Positions 44,255 through 55,718 of a stretch of DNA of 64,000 bases are shown one piece after another. The DNA lies in contig NC_088791.1 of the NCBI RefSeq assembly GCF_011386835.1, positions 31,098,998-31,162,997 on the forward strand, read 5' to 3'. The first letter of the stretch is position 1. Each line of letters starts with the position of its first letter. The position numbers were made by a program, and so were the translations under genes. This DNA is from Chrysemys picta bellii. Taxonomy: Eukaryota; Chordata; Testudines; Emydidae. The notes beneath the pieces were generated by a model. The model was not told the origin of the DNA and ran no database searches. It saw nothing but the letters and a program-made list of their open reading frames with translations.

Positions 44255-45520
44255 ATCTTTTTATTTTTCTCATCTGATAAGAACAGGTTACTTTTTTGAA
44301 GTAAAAACTGAATTTTTCTTCAATATTTGTAGCTACACCTCTAACCATTCACATAACTCCTGTTAGGGATCACAGTAGTACATACTAAAAACTATTTTTG
44401 CAAAATAAAACTTGTCCCCAGTTTACAGTTCTGTTGTCTCTTATCTCTGAATCCGTTTTTCTCAATATGGCCAGTGGAACACAACACTATTTTTGCTGCC
44501 TTCAGTGTGATTGTAAAGAAAGTAACTGCTTTCCACTCACATCAAGGAAGAAAAAAGATTAAGCAATCAGAACACAATTAGTGCCAATTAGAACAATTTT
44601 GCAGCTGTGAGAAGAGACATTTTTGTTTCAAGGGACTCTGTCCTCATGGCACACATAGTGGGAAACCTGTAATTAGCAATATTTTAAATATAAAAAAATC
44701 AAGGGTGGAAAAAATACAAACCTTTCACTTGTTTAGTAGGGCTAATTTTACTATTTTTAGTTTGTAACACAAAGTGGAACAGATATTTTAAAAAACTATT
44801 CATATGCATTTACAGAAGATTGTCATGCTGTTAGTGTTTGCTTTCCTCATCCCATATGTCTTCCTTGTACACAGAAGAGAAATCTAGTCATATTGAAATA
44901 AAGACATGGTGTAAACACCAAATATGTGTAAGAAACTTCTTTTAGAAAGCGACTTTCAATGCAATAATATTTTTGAAGAGATAAGGGCCTAGTCTTTAAA
45001 GGAGTCTCAAGGTGGCCTTCATATTCCAGGCATAATTTTGTAATGATAGTTAGCTTTCTAAATACTATGTGCTTTGCAGGTGCCATTGTACAGTTGGACA
45101 TCTAAATACTCGTTTGCATTCACAATAAATTGCAGATGCAATTATTGCAGACATAAAACTGCAATTGTAAAATTTAAGACTCTCTGACAATCAGATCCTA
45201 GATGTCTAAATCATTGTCATCATCCATAGCTGCAGTATTTAAGAATCTCTTCAAGATTAATTTTAATATTTCATCTTCAGTAGTCTCAGTATAACTTTTT
45301 GACAGTCCAGTACTGTGTCTACTGAATATTAAGATCTCTATTCTCTTTTTCTGTTTCGCAAGTTAGAGAACTGAAACCCAGCAGATGAAGTGTGCTGTCC
45401 AAGGCATTTTACAAACATTTGTAGCATTGATTATTTCACTTCTTGGGAGCAATTGTCTCTCTCACAATCAGCTGAAATGGTAGCCTACAAGGGTTTCTTC
45501 TCCGTTTGGGTAGAAAAAGC
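44255..45520. other. Intergenic, nothing recognised
   Basis: AT-rich sequence with no long frame on either strand. An 84-codon minus frame (45101-44847) has no motif and no context. Confidence 0.5.
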
Positions 45521-45524
45521 ACAG

Positions 45525-45955
45525 GCATTGCATTCTCTGTATTAATCAAGCTAGTCCTCCTCACTACATCCCATAATGCAAGGTTTGTGTCTATTTTTAG
45601 TGATGGCTCTGCTCTGTACCTGAGTCGTCCAGCTGTTTAGGTTTCCTGCCCCAGGTACCCCAAGGAGAAATTCTACAGGAACGCATTTTTTTTCTTTTTT
45701 TTTTTAAATAAAATAACCAGCATTTCCTTAATGTATCCAGAATGCATTGCATTCTCTGTATTAAACTAGCTAGTCCTCCTCACTACATCCCATAATGCAA
45801 GGTTTGTGTCTATTTTTAGGGATGGCTCTGCTCTGTACCTGAGTCGTCCAGCTGTTTAGGTTTCCTGCCCCAGGTACCCCAAGGAGAAATTCTACAGGAA
45901 CGCTTTTTTTTTTTAAAAATAAAATAACCAGCATTTCCTTAATGTATCCATAATG
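45525..45955. repeat. Tandem duplication, 219-bp unit, two copies
   Basis: Copy 1 (45525-45743) and copy 2 (45744-45955) both begin GCATTGCATTCTCTGTATTA and share the body CATCCCATAATGCAAGGTTTG to CCAGCATTTCCTTAATGTAT. They differ by a few substitutions and by poly(T)/poly(A) length near 45690 and 45910. The very few differences imply a recent duplication. Confidence 0.95.
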
Positions 45956-46111
45956 TTTTCCAGGTCCTCCACATCTACAGTTGTGAGATATAGTCCTATG
46001 CTAGCTGCCTGCTACATTTTTCTTATAACAATACTTATTTCATCAAAAACCTTTGATGAAGCTGCATGTTGGCCTGAGGCTAGTGTGATGGCTCAGCTTG
46101 AGGTCTGGAAG

Positions 46112-46956
46112 TAGGGTTGGCAACTTTCTAATGGCAAAAAACCAAACACCCCTGGCCCACCCCCTAGCCTGCCCCTTCCCTGAAGCCCTGCCCCTACACC
46201 ACCTCTTCTCAGAAGTCCTGCCCCGCTCACTCCATCCCCTACTCCCTCTGTTGCTCGCTCTCCCCAACCCTCACTCACTTTCACCAGGCTGGGGAAGGAG
46301 ATTGGAGTGCAGGAGGGGGCTGAGGGCTCCAGCTGGGGGTGCAGGCTCTGGAGTGGGGCCAGGAATGAGGGGTTTGGGGTGCAGGAGGGGGCTCCGGGTT
46401 GGGGCCAAGAGGTTTGGAGTGCGGGAGGGGGTGCGGGCTCCAGCTGGGGGTGTGGGCTCTGGAGTGGGGCTGGGCTGAGGAGTTTGGGGTGCAGGAGGGG
46501 GCTCCAGGCTGTGGCAGGGGGTTGGGGTGTAGGAGCGGGTGCAGGATCCTGGTGGCGCTTACTGTGGCTCCCAGGAAATGGCCACCAGGTCCCTACAGAC
46601 CCTAGGCGCATGGGTAGCCAGGGAGGCTCCACGCACTGTCCTCGTGCCTGCAGGCACCGACCCCGCAGCTCCCATTGGTTGTGGTTCCTGGCCAATGGGA
46701 GCTGCGGAGCCGCCACTAGGAGCAGGGGCAGTGTGCGGAGTCTCCCTGGATACCCAAGTACATAGGGGCCTCAAGGACCTGGTGGTCGCTTCTGGGAGCT
46801 GCGCGAAGCTAGCCAGGCAGGGAGCCTGCCTTGCCTCCGGGCCCCGCTGTGCCGCTGACCGATTTTTAATGGCCCTGTCAGCAGTGCCAAAGAGAGCCGA
46901 CAGGGTCCCTTTTTGACTGGGCGTTCTGGTCGAAAACTGGATGCCTGGCAACCCTA
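46112..46956. mobile_element. GC-rich hAT-like MITE, 845 bp
   Basis: The ends are TAGGGTTGGCAACTTT and CTGGCAACCCTA, with a perfect 8-bp duplication TCTGGAAG (46104-46111, 46957-46964). At 46663-46707 a 16-bp perfect inverted repeat CCGCAGCTCCCATTGG/CCAATGGGAGCTGCGG carries paired CCAAT boxes. The left half is a G-rich minisatellite (GGGGTGCAGGAGGGGGCTC units). Long overlapping frames on both strands are compositional. Confidence 0.9.
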
Positions 46957-46964
46957 TCTGGAAG

Positions 46965-47674
46965 TAATCCAGCTAGAGCTCACCTCTACTGTTAGAAAGC
47001 AAAGATTATTATGCAGATGAGCAGCATATAAATACCTAGATTGAAAGTCAGTACTGAAATGTTGCAGAGATTTGCTGAAGTGAGCAATGAGTGCAGCACC
47101 AGAGTAGAAAAAAGACCAAATAAAATGGCTTAAATTTCAGTATAATAAAGTCTGGGTCAATAACTATATAATTACAAGTGGAATAGCTTGCAATCTCAGA
47201 AGTGAAGCATTGGACTGAATGAATGAATTCCTAGAGCCTGTCCCTTCAAGTTAGCATTTACTATATTGTAGGGTAATGTAGGAAAGTTTGTACTGCTGCT
47301 GCCTGTGTTCTATTTGCCATGTATATACATAGAGGATCTGTCTCCAGAGCTGTAATTTCAGCACCTTTTATGAACACTAAGTTTATGTTAAAAAAAAATC
47401 TCTGACATGTTTTTCCATAATTATTATGAGGGATAAATGTGTGAACATCATATAATAGAGATGATGAATATTACAAATTGGCCTCAATATTTAGGGAAAA
47501 GTAATAGGTTAAAAATAGTGTTAAAGCTCAGAATGACTTTCTTCTAGAAAGTTTTTGTCAAAAACAAAATTGACTTTATCTTAAAAATTTGTCAGCTGAT
47601 TCAAATCCACTTAAATGATCTCGCCTTAATTGAGAGGTATTCTTTGTCTTATTGCAGTACTTTAAAAAACAAAG
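46965..47674. other. Intergenic, nothing recognised
   Basis: AT-rich, no open frames over 60 codons and no repeat ends identified. Confidence 0.5.
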
Positions 47675-47679
47675 ACACT

Positions 47680-48604
47680 TGTGATACATGAAGTGGGGGT
47701 ACGGGGGAGTAGCTCCCCTTTGATGGACGCCCAGCCAGCCAGTTAGCTGTAAAATCCCTCTTGGTCTGTTCTCTGCTTGATTTACCTGTAAAGGGTTAAC
47801 AAGCCCAGAGGTAAAAGAAAAGGAGTGGGCACCTAACCAAAAGAGCCAATAGGAAGGTCGAACTTTTTAAAATCGGGAAAGAAACTTTCACTTTGTCTGT
47901 TCTTCTCTGGGCTGCAGGGACAGAGCAGCAATGCTGTGTAAGGCTTGAACCAGGTATGAAAATTCATCTTCCATATCTAGAAGAAATTATTTGGATAGGG
48001 ACACCCTATCAGGTTAGACACAATCAGGTTTATTTTTTAATTTTGGCTTGTAGATCTCCTCTGTGCTAACCTCAGATGCCTTTGTTTGCTTATAACCTTT
48101 AAGTTGAACCCCCAAGAAAGCTATTTTGGGTGCTTGATTTTTGGAATTGCTCTTTTAAAATCTAGCAAAAGCCTAAGTTCCAGATGTATTTTCTTCCTTT
48201 TTGTTTTTAATAAAATTTACCTTTTTTTTTAAGAACGGGATTGGATTTTTGGTGTCCGAATTGGTTTGTGCATGTTGTTTGATTAGCTGGTAGCCACAGC
48301 TAATTTCCTTTGTTTTCTATCTCAGCTCTTCCCTGGAGGGGGGCGGTGAAAGGGCTTGAGGGTACCCCACTGGGAGGAATTCCCAAGTGCTCCTTCCTGG
48401 GTTCAAAGAGGGTGTGTGGTATATGTGGGGGTTTTTTTGTTTTGTTTTTTGGATGGTGGCAGCGTTTACCAAGCCAAGGTCAGAGAAAAGCTGTAACCTT
48501 GGGAGTGTAATACAAGCCTGGAGTGGCAAGTATTAATTGTTTTAAATCCTTGCGGGCCCCCACTTCTGCACTCGAAGTGACAGAGTGCGGATTCAGCCTT
48601 GACA
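47680..48604 (+). mobile_element. Solo LTR of an ERV-type element, 925 bp
   Basis: The segment starts TGTGATACATGAAG and ends CAGCCTTGACA, with a perfect 5-bp duplication ACACT (47675-47679, 48605-48609). A poly(A) signal AATAAA at 48209-48214 fixes the + orientation. No internal retroviral sequence remains on either side, so it is a solo LTR formed by LTR-LTR recombination. Confidence 0.9.
48209..48214 (+). terminator. Poly(A) signal of the solo LTR
   Basis: AATAAA in a T-rich setting 530 bp into the LTR, which would mark the R region. Confidence 0.55.
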
Positions 48605-48609
48605 ACACT

Positions 48610-49828
48610 ACAAAAAATATTTTTGGGACCTGCACAAATAGGACTAAAACAATGATATGAAAGCTGTTGTAGGTATGGGCTTCAGATTATAAAATGAGTA
48701 CATTTTGAAATAATTCACTGAATGAATCCTGCAAAAAGGCAAACAAATAAGAAACTGAAAATGTATACGATGGTTAAAGTATTTATTTGTATAAAACATC
48801 TATTAAACTCAAGGAGCCAAATTCATCCTTGATATAACTCCACTTTCATCAATGGAGTTACAGTAGGGATGATTTCTGTGCAATGATTTGGATACCCAAT
48901 CTGCTTATAAACTATAAATGGACTGCTATTTTTCTAGTTTGTCTCTTAGTGCACAAGAAATGTTTTAGCCTGACATAATGCAAACTCAGATGTTCTCATT
49001 AAACATATTCATATGTCACTTTCAGTGATACTACATTGCTTTAATATTCTGACATTTACAGTTAAATCCTAAAAATAAAATATTGATGTAAATATGACGT
49101 GTGGGACCACTGTACAAATAAGAGCCTTTTTTATTTTAAGGAGTTCTGTGTTCAGCTGTTAAGAAAATAAAGAATGCAGGCAACATTATTGCTTTCAAAA
49201 GGCTGCCATTTTCTCTTGCTTTCGCTGCTGATAAATCACAAAGAAAAGTGAAATGTGCATGAAATTGCTTTCTCAGCTTTAGCAGACAGTTTGCAGTGGC
49301 AGCTAGCCAGCACCTTTGTAATGCAACTATGCAACTGTTACCTAAATGGCACTGTAATTTTCATAATATAATTATTGCTAGTGTGACTTTACAACTTGCA
49401 CTGCCCCAAACTAATTAGTTCTTTATTACTGTGGAGGAATGTTCATTCATTGGATGAATGTGTGTTATATAATTTGAGTAAGAGCATTCTTCAAGCAGAA
49501 GGCAAAGCTTACTGAAAATAAGTGAAACAAAAGGTTCAGAACACCTACTGAATTTGTTGTTTTGAAAGCCACCAACACAGTTCAGACTACAATACTGATG
49601 CAATTTAATCTTTCATATTCTGTTAAATAGATGTGGCAAATTTGGTCTAATTTCGGGAAATACATATTTTAAAAATTAGAAGTACGGTGACTTAACATTT
49701 ATTTGAAAATAAGTAATTAGGTCACAGTTGAATAATTCATAGTTATTGACAACTATATTAAGGAGTGTGAGATGTGACAGAGCAGTAATATTATACTTGT
49801 GTTTACCTACAGGTAGGAGAAATATAGG
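48610..49828. other. Intergenic, traces of an old MITE
   Basis: No gene. CCAAATTCATCCTTGATATA and CAATGGAGTTACAG (48820-48865) resemble an old palindromic interspersed repeat. Nothing else is recognised. Confidence 0.4.
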
Positions 49829-50185
49829 CCCTGATTTAGGAAATCATCTCTGTTCAGAACAACACTTTAAGTATGTGCTTATGTAACCCATACACTTCCT
49901 GGGTGTGTTCTGTCCCATCTAGTGGCACCAAGACCACTTAGAGAGAGAGAGAGAAAATGAGTCTGGTCTACAGCCCTAGCTAACAGCCAGTTGGCTTTTA
50001 GCTCATGCGGCAGAGGCTCATGCACTAAGCTCCAGAGGTCCCCGGTTCAATCCCACCCGCTGATGACTGGGGTCTGTCAGTGTTACACTTATATGCCACT
50101 TAAGTCAATGGGAATGCTGTCTTGAATATTGATGAGTTTAGGCATGTGCTTAAATGCTTTCCTGAGTTAGGGTCATAGTAATTTC
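49829..50185. repeat. Old palindromic MITE split by a short tRNA-promoter element
   Basis: GGCCCTGATTTAGGAAATCA on the left and its counterpart ending CCTGAGTTAGGGTCAT on the right enclose AAGTATGTGCTTA and AGTCAATGGGAATGC/GGCATGTGCTTAAATGC, the arms of an interspersed palindromic repeat common in sauropsids. The 206-bp element at 49882-50087 sits in its middle. Confidence 0.5.
49882..50087 (+). mobile_element. 206-bp element with TGT...ACA ends and tRNA-like internal promoter
   Basis: It starts TGTAACCCATACAC and ends GTCAGTGTTACA, and is flanked by CTTA on both sides (49878-49881, 50088-50091). In its right half are A-box-like TTAGCTCATGCGG and B-box-like GGTTCAATCCC motifs, 45 bp apart, in a tRNA-like stretch (49995-50060). 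It could be a SINE or a tiny LTR-type (TRIM/SMART-like) derivative with an embedded tRNA-like segment. A (GA)n tract occurs at 49939-49951. Confidence 0.6.
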
Positions 50186-50538
50186 TGGCAGATAGTCAAT
50201 CCCACTAAATTACTCATGCTGCAAATCTGTAACTTGATTTAAAATAGTGCTGGTTTGAATGTTGCCATGAGATGAGGAAAAGATTGAGAAGTCTGATGGA
50301 AGGTGGCCAAAAAAAGACAAAAAACACTTATTAAACAGCTTATCTAACTTGTCTTAGTGTCACAGGGAGTAGAGGAAAACTGAAATTTGTGAAAGGGGGA
50401 ATGATAGGAGATTGGGGGGTGGGAGAGAAGCTTTTTTTAAAATCTGAAAACAATTGAGACTCACCAACTTCAACTATTATAGACAATGGGTGTTTCAATG
50501 CTGTATTTTTTTGCCCTAAAATTTCCCACCATTGCTAC

Positions 50539-51669
50539 TGTGACGGGTTACCCCCCTGTGGTGCCACCTAATGTACTGGGGTACCACTGAGCCCGCCTGT
50601 TCCACCAGCCTGGGCTCTCTTACATTGTCTTGCTGAGCCAGGCCCTCAAACCTCTTCTAGCACACACACAGGTCCCTACACAGGACACATCCAGCTGCAG
50701 AAAGACACTGAAATCAGCACTGATTGGGAAGGCTTCAGCTAGAGAGTTGCCCAGCACCTAAGTGCACACCCGCTCTGTAGTATAAACCCCAAATTGTATA
50801 GTCTTGTGCTGCACAGAGAACTATATAGCATAAGGTCATGAAATCTGTCTCCTTCCTCAATGTGGAGGAAGATATGCACAGCTTTTTGCCCCCCAGTTAT
50901 GAATTCTACAAACTGGTTTTAGAGAAAACAAAAACAAGTTTATTAACTACAAAAGATAGATGTTAAGTAACTGTGAGTGATAGCAAAGCGATCAAAACAG
51001 ATTACCTTAGTAAATAAACAAAAACTACAAAGTGAGCGTAACACCCTTGATAAGTAGGATATAAATTAGCAAATTCTCACCTTGAGTGATAAACAGGCTG
51101 GCAGACTCTTAAGACACAAGTTGCCTTGGCTTTCCCAGGTTTTCATACACAGGCTAAAGATCCTTCTACCCTGGGACCGTCATTTCCCACAGTTCAGTCC
51201 TTGCCCCTCAGCGTGTTTCAAGGTGTATTGTTGCATGGACAGTCAGGTACCCTCATGATGTCATTGTCCTCCTTTTATATCTTCTTCCTACTTGCTGGAA
51301 AGCTCTTTTGCTCTGACCTGGATCAAACAGTTCTCATTGTGTAGTGCAATCTCTGAGAGGTTTCTATTGTACACAGTTCCTGTGGTAATCTTTGTGCTTG
51401 TGTGCATTTCCTCAATAAGCCATTAACCTCATTTGGCCTTTTTACTGTTGTACCTGAAAGGCTGATTGTGGGTGTTTTCAACCTCACAACATATTTCAGT
51501 AACACATACATAGCCTAACTTCATATACAATGATAGCACATACAATCCAATGAGATATTAATGTTTAGCAGATCAAGACTTTTAGAATGATACCTCTTAA
51601 GACATACTTTGTACAAAACATATCCTAATTACATGACAGTGGTGAATATTGGGGTGTCAGGGTGTCACA
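50539..51669 (-). mobile_element. Solo LTR of an ERV-type element, 1131 bp, minus strand
   Basis: The ends are TGTGACGGGTTACC and GGGTGTCACA, an 8-bp-like inverted TGTGAC/GTCACA, with a perfect 5-bp duplication GCTAC (50534-50538, 51670-51674). AATAAA on the minus strand (50944-50939) sets the orientation. No internal viral sequence is adjacent. Confidence 0.9.
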
Positions 51670-51776
51670 GCTACCACCGGTTCAACTGTGCCAGTGGTAG
51701 TAATGGCAGAAGTGTTACCTTAAATAAGGTTCAACGGATTGGATTCACAATGGGGACTTATATGCTGCAGCACTCA

Positions 51777-52990
51777 GGCTATGTATACACTACACAGCTT
51801 TTAGCGACAGGAGCTTGTGATAGAGCAGGAGGAGGAGAAGTACCCTTGGCATGGTAGACTCAAACTGGCTGATGCTGCTCATGACACTTGGTAAAGCCAC
51901 TGATGCCCCCGATGTAGACTGGCACTTCTGGAGCAGGGCCAGAAGAACAGACTGTAGGATCACATTATCATACAGACATGGGATGACCAGCAGTGGGTCC
52001 ATATCTTTAGCATGAAGAAAGCTATATTTCTGGAGCTTTATGAGCAGCTTGCCCTGACCCTTCAGCATAAAAACACACACATGAAGGTGCAAGCTGCTAT
52101 AACTGTCTAGAAGCTGGTTACCCCAGATTACTACAGGTCCATTGCCAACCAATTTGGCATTGGAAAGTCAACTGTGGGTAAAGAATTTGCCTCAGAAACC
52201 TCTGCCATCAGGAATGTGGTTTACCCCAAGTTGGTGGGCATAAAATATATTCCTGGAGTAATTGCTTGAGAGAATGGGGTTTCCAAACTGCACCAGGGCC
52301 ATTGACGGAACTCATGTGCCCATAGTTTGCCCCCTCGAGTAGCACATGAGTAAATAAACTGCAAAGGGTTCTACTCTGTTGTTATGCAGACCCTCGTGGA
52401 CCATAGAGGGCAATTTATGAATGTCAGTGTAGGTTGCACTTGGAAAGGTCATGCTGCCAAGGTTTTTTGCTGACCAGGAGTCTACATTCATGGGCAGGCT
52501 GGGACACTATTTCCACCAAATGACATTGTCATAAATGGAGGTACCATCCTCACTGTTATTCTGGGAGACCCCACAAGCTCCCTTCCTTTAGTCTGGGCTT
52601 ATGAAATTGTGCCTTGATTTAAGAAGCCCTGGCAAAAGATGATTTAATTACACTCTCAGCAGATGTAAAATGGTTGTTGAATGTGCTTTTGGCAGACATC
52701 TCCAATGGGATTTCTATCTACAGCCGCAACTGGATTCCAGTGTCATCAATGCTGTTTGTGATGAGCACAGCAAGCCACAGTAATGCAATCTTTGAAGACA
52801 GAGGTGAACCATTTCCCCCTGAATGGACCTATGACAGCCAGGGGCCGCTGAATTGGTACACTCGGCCAGAAAGTGCACCTACTGGAGCTGGATGCATCCA
52901 GGCAATAAGTCAGGGATGCTTTGTGCTCCCACATTATGGACTTGCACAGCCCAGTGGAAGAGTGGGACTAATATCTTTATAAATGTGCTT
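51777..52990 (+). pseudogene. Older PIF/Harbinger nuclease, decayed
   Basis: A Harbinger-like end GGCTATGTATACACTACA at 51777 is followed on + by broken nuclease motifs: WDDQQWVHIFSMKKAIFLEL, PDYYRSIANQFGIGKSTVGK, GFPNC..AIDGTHVP (split by a frameshift near 52290; the catalytic Asp is kept here), KGFYSVVMQTLVDHRGQFMN, VILGDP and MVVECAFGR (catalytic Glu). Many stops and frameshifts show that it is far older than the element at 20662. The right end of the element is not found. Confidence 0.8.
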
Positions 52991-53131
52991 TTAGCATTAA
53001 TTGATGTGTGTGGGGTGGAGGAGGACTCGGTTCTTGGAGAGCGATGGGGGCTTGATTGCTATGCAATGTGCTTATGAATGACATGACCACGTATGAAATG
53101 GGGAGATGGGGGATGATTCACTGTATGGCTT

Positions 53132-53894
53132 TGTGACGGGGTGTACCTACCTCACCTTGACACAGTAGGGGTTAACTATGCATTGCAGGCTGAGGAACAC
53201 ACGCCCCTTCACCTCTGCTGGGCATGCTCAGTCTGGAGGCAAGATATAAAAGAAAGCAACCCAGCTCAGTCTGGGCAGGCTGCTGAAGGGAGAGGATGCA
53301 CACTCCAGGCTCTCTCCAGGGAGCTGCTACAGCTTCAGAGTCAAGACCCGCAGAGCCCCAGATGGACTCCAGGCTGCCTGACAAACCCCAAGAAGAAGCT
53401 GCGCCATGAGGAGCTACGCTGCCTGAGGACCCCAGACACCCACGTGAACCATGGACCATCGCTGGCGAAGACAGGGTAGGAAGCAGCCCAGGGGATTAGA
53501 CTTTGCTCCGGTGAATGAACTGGGGAACCAGTCAGCGTGTTTCGGGAGGATCCCCGCTGACTCGGTGGCGAGTAACCCCACAACTGTAAGGGCCCCTGGG
53601 CTGGGGCTTGGAGGAGCAGGGAGTCCCCCTACCCTGGGTGCCAGACACCCTTGAGTGGTGCCCCACTTCTCCAATAGGACACACAATCCCACAGATGGGT
53701 CAGACTTTATTGACTCTGTCCATTAGGCCCCAAGCGGAAAGGCCATGCTATTGACTCTAGCCACTAGACCACACTACCACGTTTTATAGTAAGGGTCATC
53801 AGCATAGGACCTAACGGGCTGCAGTACAGCCTCTTCCCTTTCTTTTGACCAGACATGACCCCGATACCCAGTGACATGTACCTACCCTGCGACA
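53132..53894 (+). mobile_element. Solo LTR of Gypsy type, 763 bp
   Basis: The segment begins TGTGACGGGGTGTACC and ends CTACCCTGCGACA, flanked by GGCTT (53127-53131) and GGATT (53895-53899), a 5-bp duplication with one mismatch. A TATA box at 53245-53252 supports + orientation. It shares blocks (GGGCATGCTC, CTCAGTCTGGGC, GGATGCACAC, GGATCCCCGCTGA) with the minus LTR at 57327-58231, so both belong to one LTR superfamily. Confidence 0.8.
53245..53252 (+). promoter_or_regulatory. TATA box of the Gypsy-type LTR
   Basis: TATAAAAG about 113 bp into the LTR. The homologous LTR at 57327-58231 has the same octamer at the same relative place on the minus strand. Confidence 0.6.
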
Positions 53895-53899
53895 GGATT

Positions 53900-55320
53900 C
53901 ATATAAGGAAGTGATTGAAGCGTGGACTGATGTACCTAACTGTATAGAAGAATAGTGGTTGCTTACTAATTCCTAATGGTTCCTGATCATGTATTTACTA
54001 TTATTATTTCAAATACAGACTGAATGATGAGATCCAGTGTAGCCTGATCTATGGATTATGTATTTGTTATATTGATTACTTAAGAATTCCCAGTTATCAT
54101 TTTGAAGTTTGACAGGTTCTTGTCCCAAGATCAGGCACAGTATTATCAAAATTACTGTTTAGTTGGGAATCCTGATGTGCACAGTGCAACACTCACACTT
54201 TAGGAACACTTCTGTATTTGTAATAGTTTATTAATACATTTAACAAAGTCACAAAACTCTAACTCAGCAAGGTAGATAGAGATAATACAGATGTTAGCCA
54301 TCGTCTTCTTCATCACCATCATCTTCCTCGTCATCACCAGTGGCCATGATTCTGACACATCCAAAGGGCTACATTTCTCTCTCCTTCTGCTCAGAAGTTT
54401 GGATACAACTTTTATAATATATTACGCTGATGCCACTATGCCTAATGCCTATTCAGTAGGGGTTTCTCCCCACTTCCTTATTTGTATTTCCTCACCCTAT
54501 TAATGTTGGGGTGACCTTCTCCTTTAGTTTAGTATAGTAATGATTTCAACTTATTATCGTATGTCAATTCGTTGCTATGGCACTCTTGTGGTCACACATC
54601 AGCAGATGTTCCTATCCTAAAATATTCAAAAGCTAGTGTTAGCTGATATTCCTGTGGTTGCCTGCTCTGTATGTACAAACTTCCCCCTTAAACACTCTAT
54701 TTCCAGTTCCCCAAAACGTAGGGCCATTTATCTATGCCAAAGTTCGTAGGCCTCAAGCCTTATGCAAACTGCTGAAGCCAATGTCTTATGGGAGACAGGC
54801 CTATAGGGTCTTTATGTTACTGCTAAATAAAGTAAATGCTAAAGCTAGCCCTGTGGGTTACAGCACTGATAGCAATAAACTTTCCTGATGACATAAAAAG
54901 CTGTATTTATAAATATTATACAAGAGCAACATTCACTTGTTGCCATGCAAGCCAGCTGCCATTACCACGCCAAAACATCAGTATCAACAGAACCTTTCCA
55001 AAACAAATTTTATATATGTGTGTGTGCATGAATAGGTGTAAACGGTGAAACCACATATGAGACAGAAAACCCCTACTGTTGCATGTCCCCTGGCCCCCCA
55101 TTCTCCTATCCCTGTTTGCTGCGCCCTTTGCACTGGGGCAAGAGAGAAGGAGGCATCCATAGGGCAGAGGGTCAATATGGAGGGCTGTATGTGCAAGGTT
55201 GCCCTGCACCGCTGCTCATGAGGCCCAGTTGCATGCACCACCTAACATGGAGTTTTCCAAGCTGTTTCTGGACTTCATCACTGGGTACTGCTCAGAGGAC
55301 CAGGCTGTGGTGTGGCTGAG
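53900..55320. other. Interior of the old Harbinger or intergenic; no gene supported
   Basis: Small frames on both strands without motifs. A CATCATCTTCCTCGTCATCA run (54320s) would encode an acidic stretch on the minus strand, which Harbinger Myb-like proteins have, but it is too weak to call. Confidence 0.4.
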
Positions 55321-55329
55321 GCAGCAGGA

Positions 55330-55665
55330 GCCAAACTCTTGTGGCCATTAGTGACCTAAGCTGCTCAAACAGTTCTCTCTGCTGATCTCTGTCCTCCTCC
55401 CTTAGCTGCCTTTCCTGTTCTAGGAACTGCAAAGCAAGTGCCGGCTCCCATGCTGAAACTCTGTCTTCAAGTTGTGCAGCCAGACTCAGTCTTTCCTTTT
55501 GCCTCTCACCATGCTTTTCCTCTAGCTGTAAGTCCCTCTGTCTTTGGTACTGGATCTATTTGTTGCCCCTGTTCAGAACTTCAAGCATAGGTTTCTCACG
55601 GAAACGCTTCCTCTTGGAACAGTCTGTGAAAGTAAGTTGTCCCAGGCTTCTGCTGCAGTATGGGT
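55330..55665 (-). pseudogene. Coiled-coil segment, possible Myb-like gene of the older Harbinger
   Basis: Minus-strand reading gives a basic stretch (KRKRFREKPMLEVL) followed, after a stop, by QYQRQRDLQLEEKHGERQKE, LSLAAQLEDRVSA and LQFLEQERQLREEDRDQQRE, ending LFEQLRSL. The order basic patch then charged coiled coil, on the strand opposite the nuclease and downstream of it, parallels exon 2 of the Myb-like gene at 22448-22998. No SANT domain is identified, so this is an inference. Confidence 0.45.
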
Positions 55666-55718
55666 AAGCTGTGGAAGTACTGCAGCCAGTAGAGGCTGAG
55701 AGACTGGAACAGGACAAG

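Noticed and set aside
46093..46765. Long overlapping frames on both strands (up to 207 codons)
   Set aside because: They lie in the G-rich minisatellite of a MITE with a perfect target duplication; composition explains them.
49995..50060. A possible functional tRNA gene
   Set aside because: A- and B-box motifs are present, but the cloverleaf pairing is poor and the stretch is part of a bounded 206-bp repeat element.
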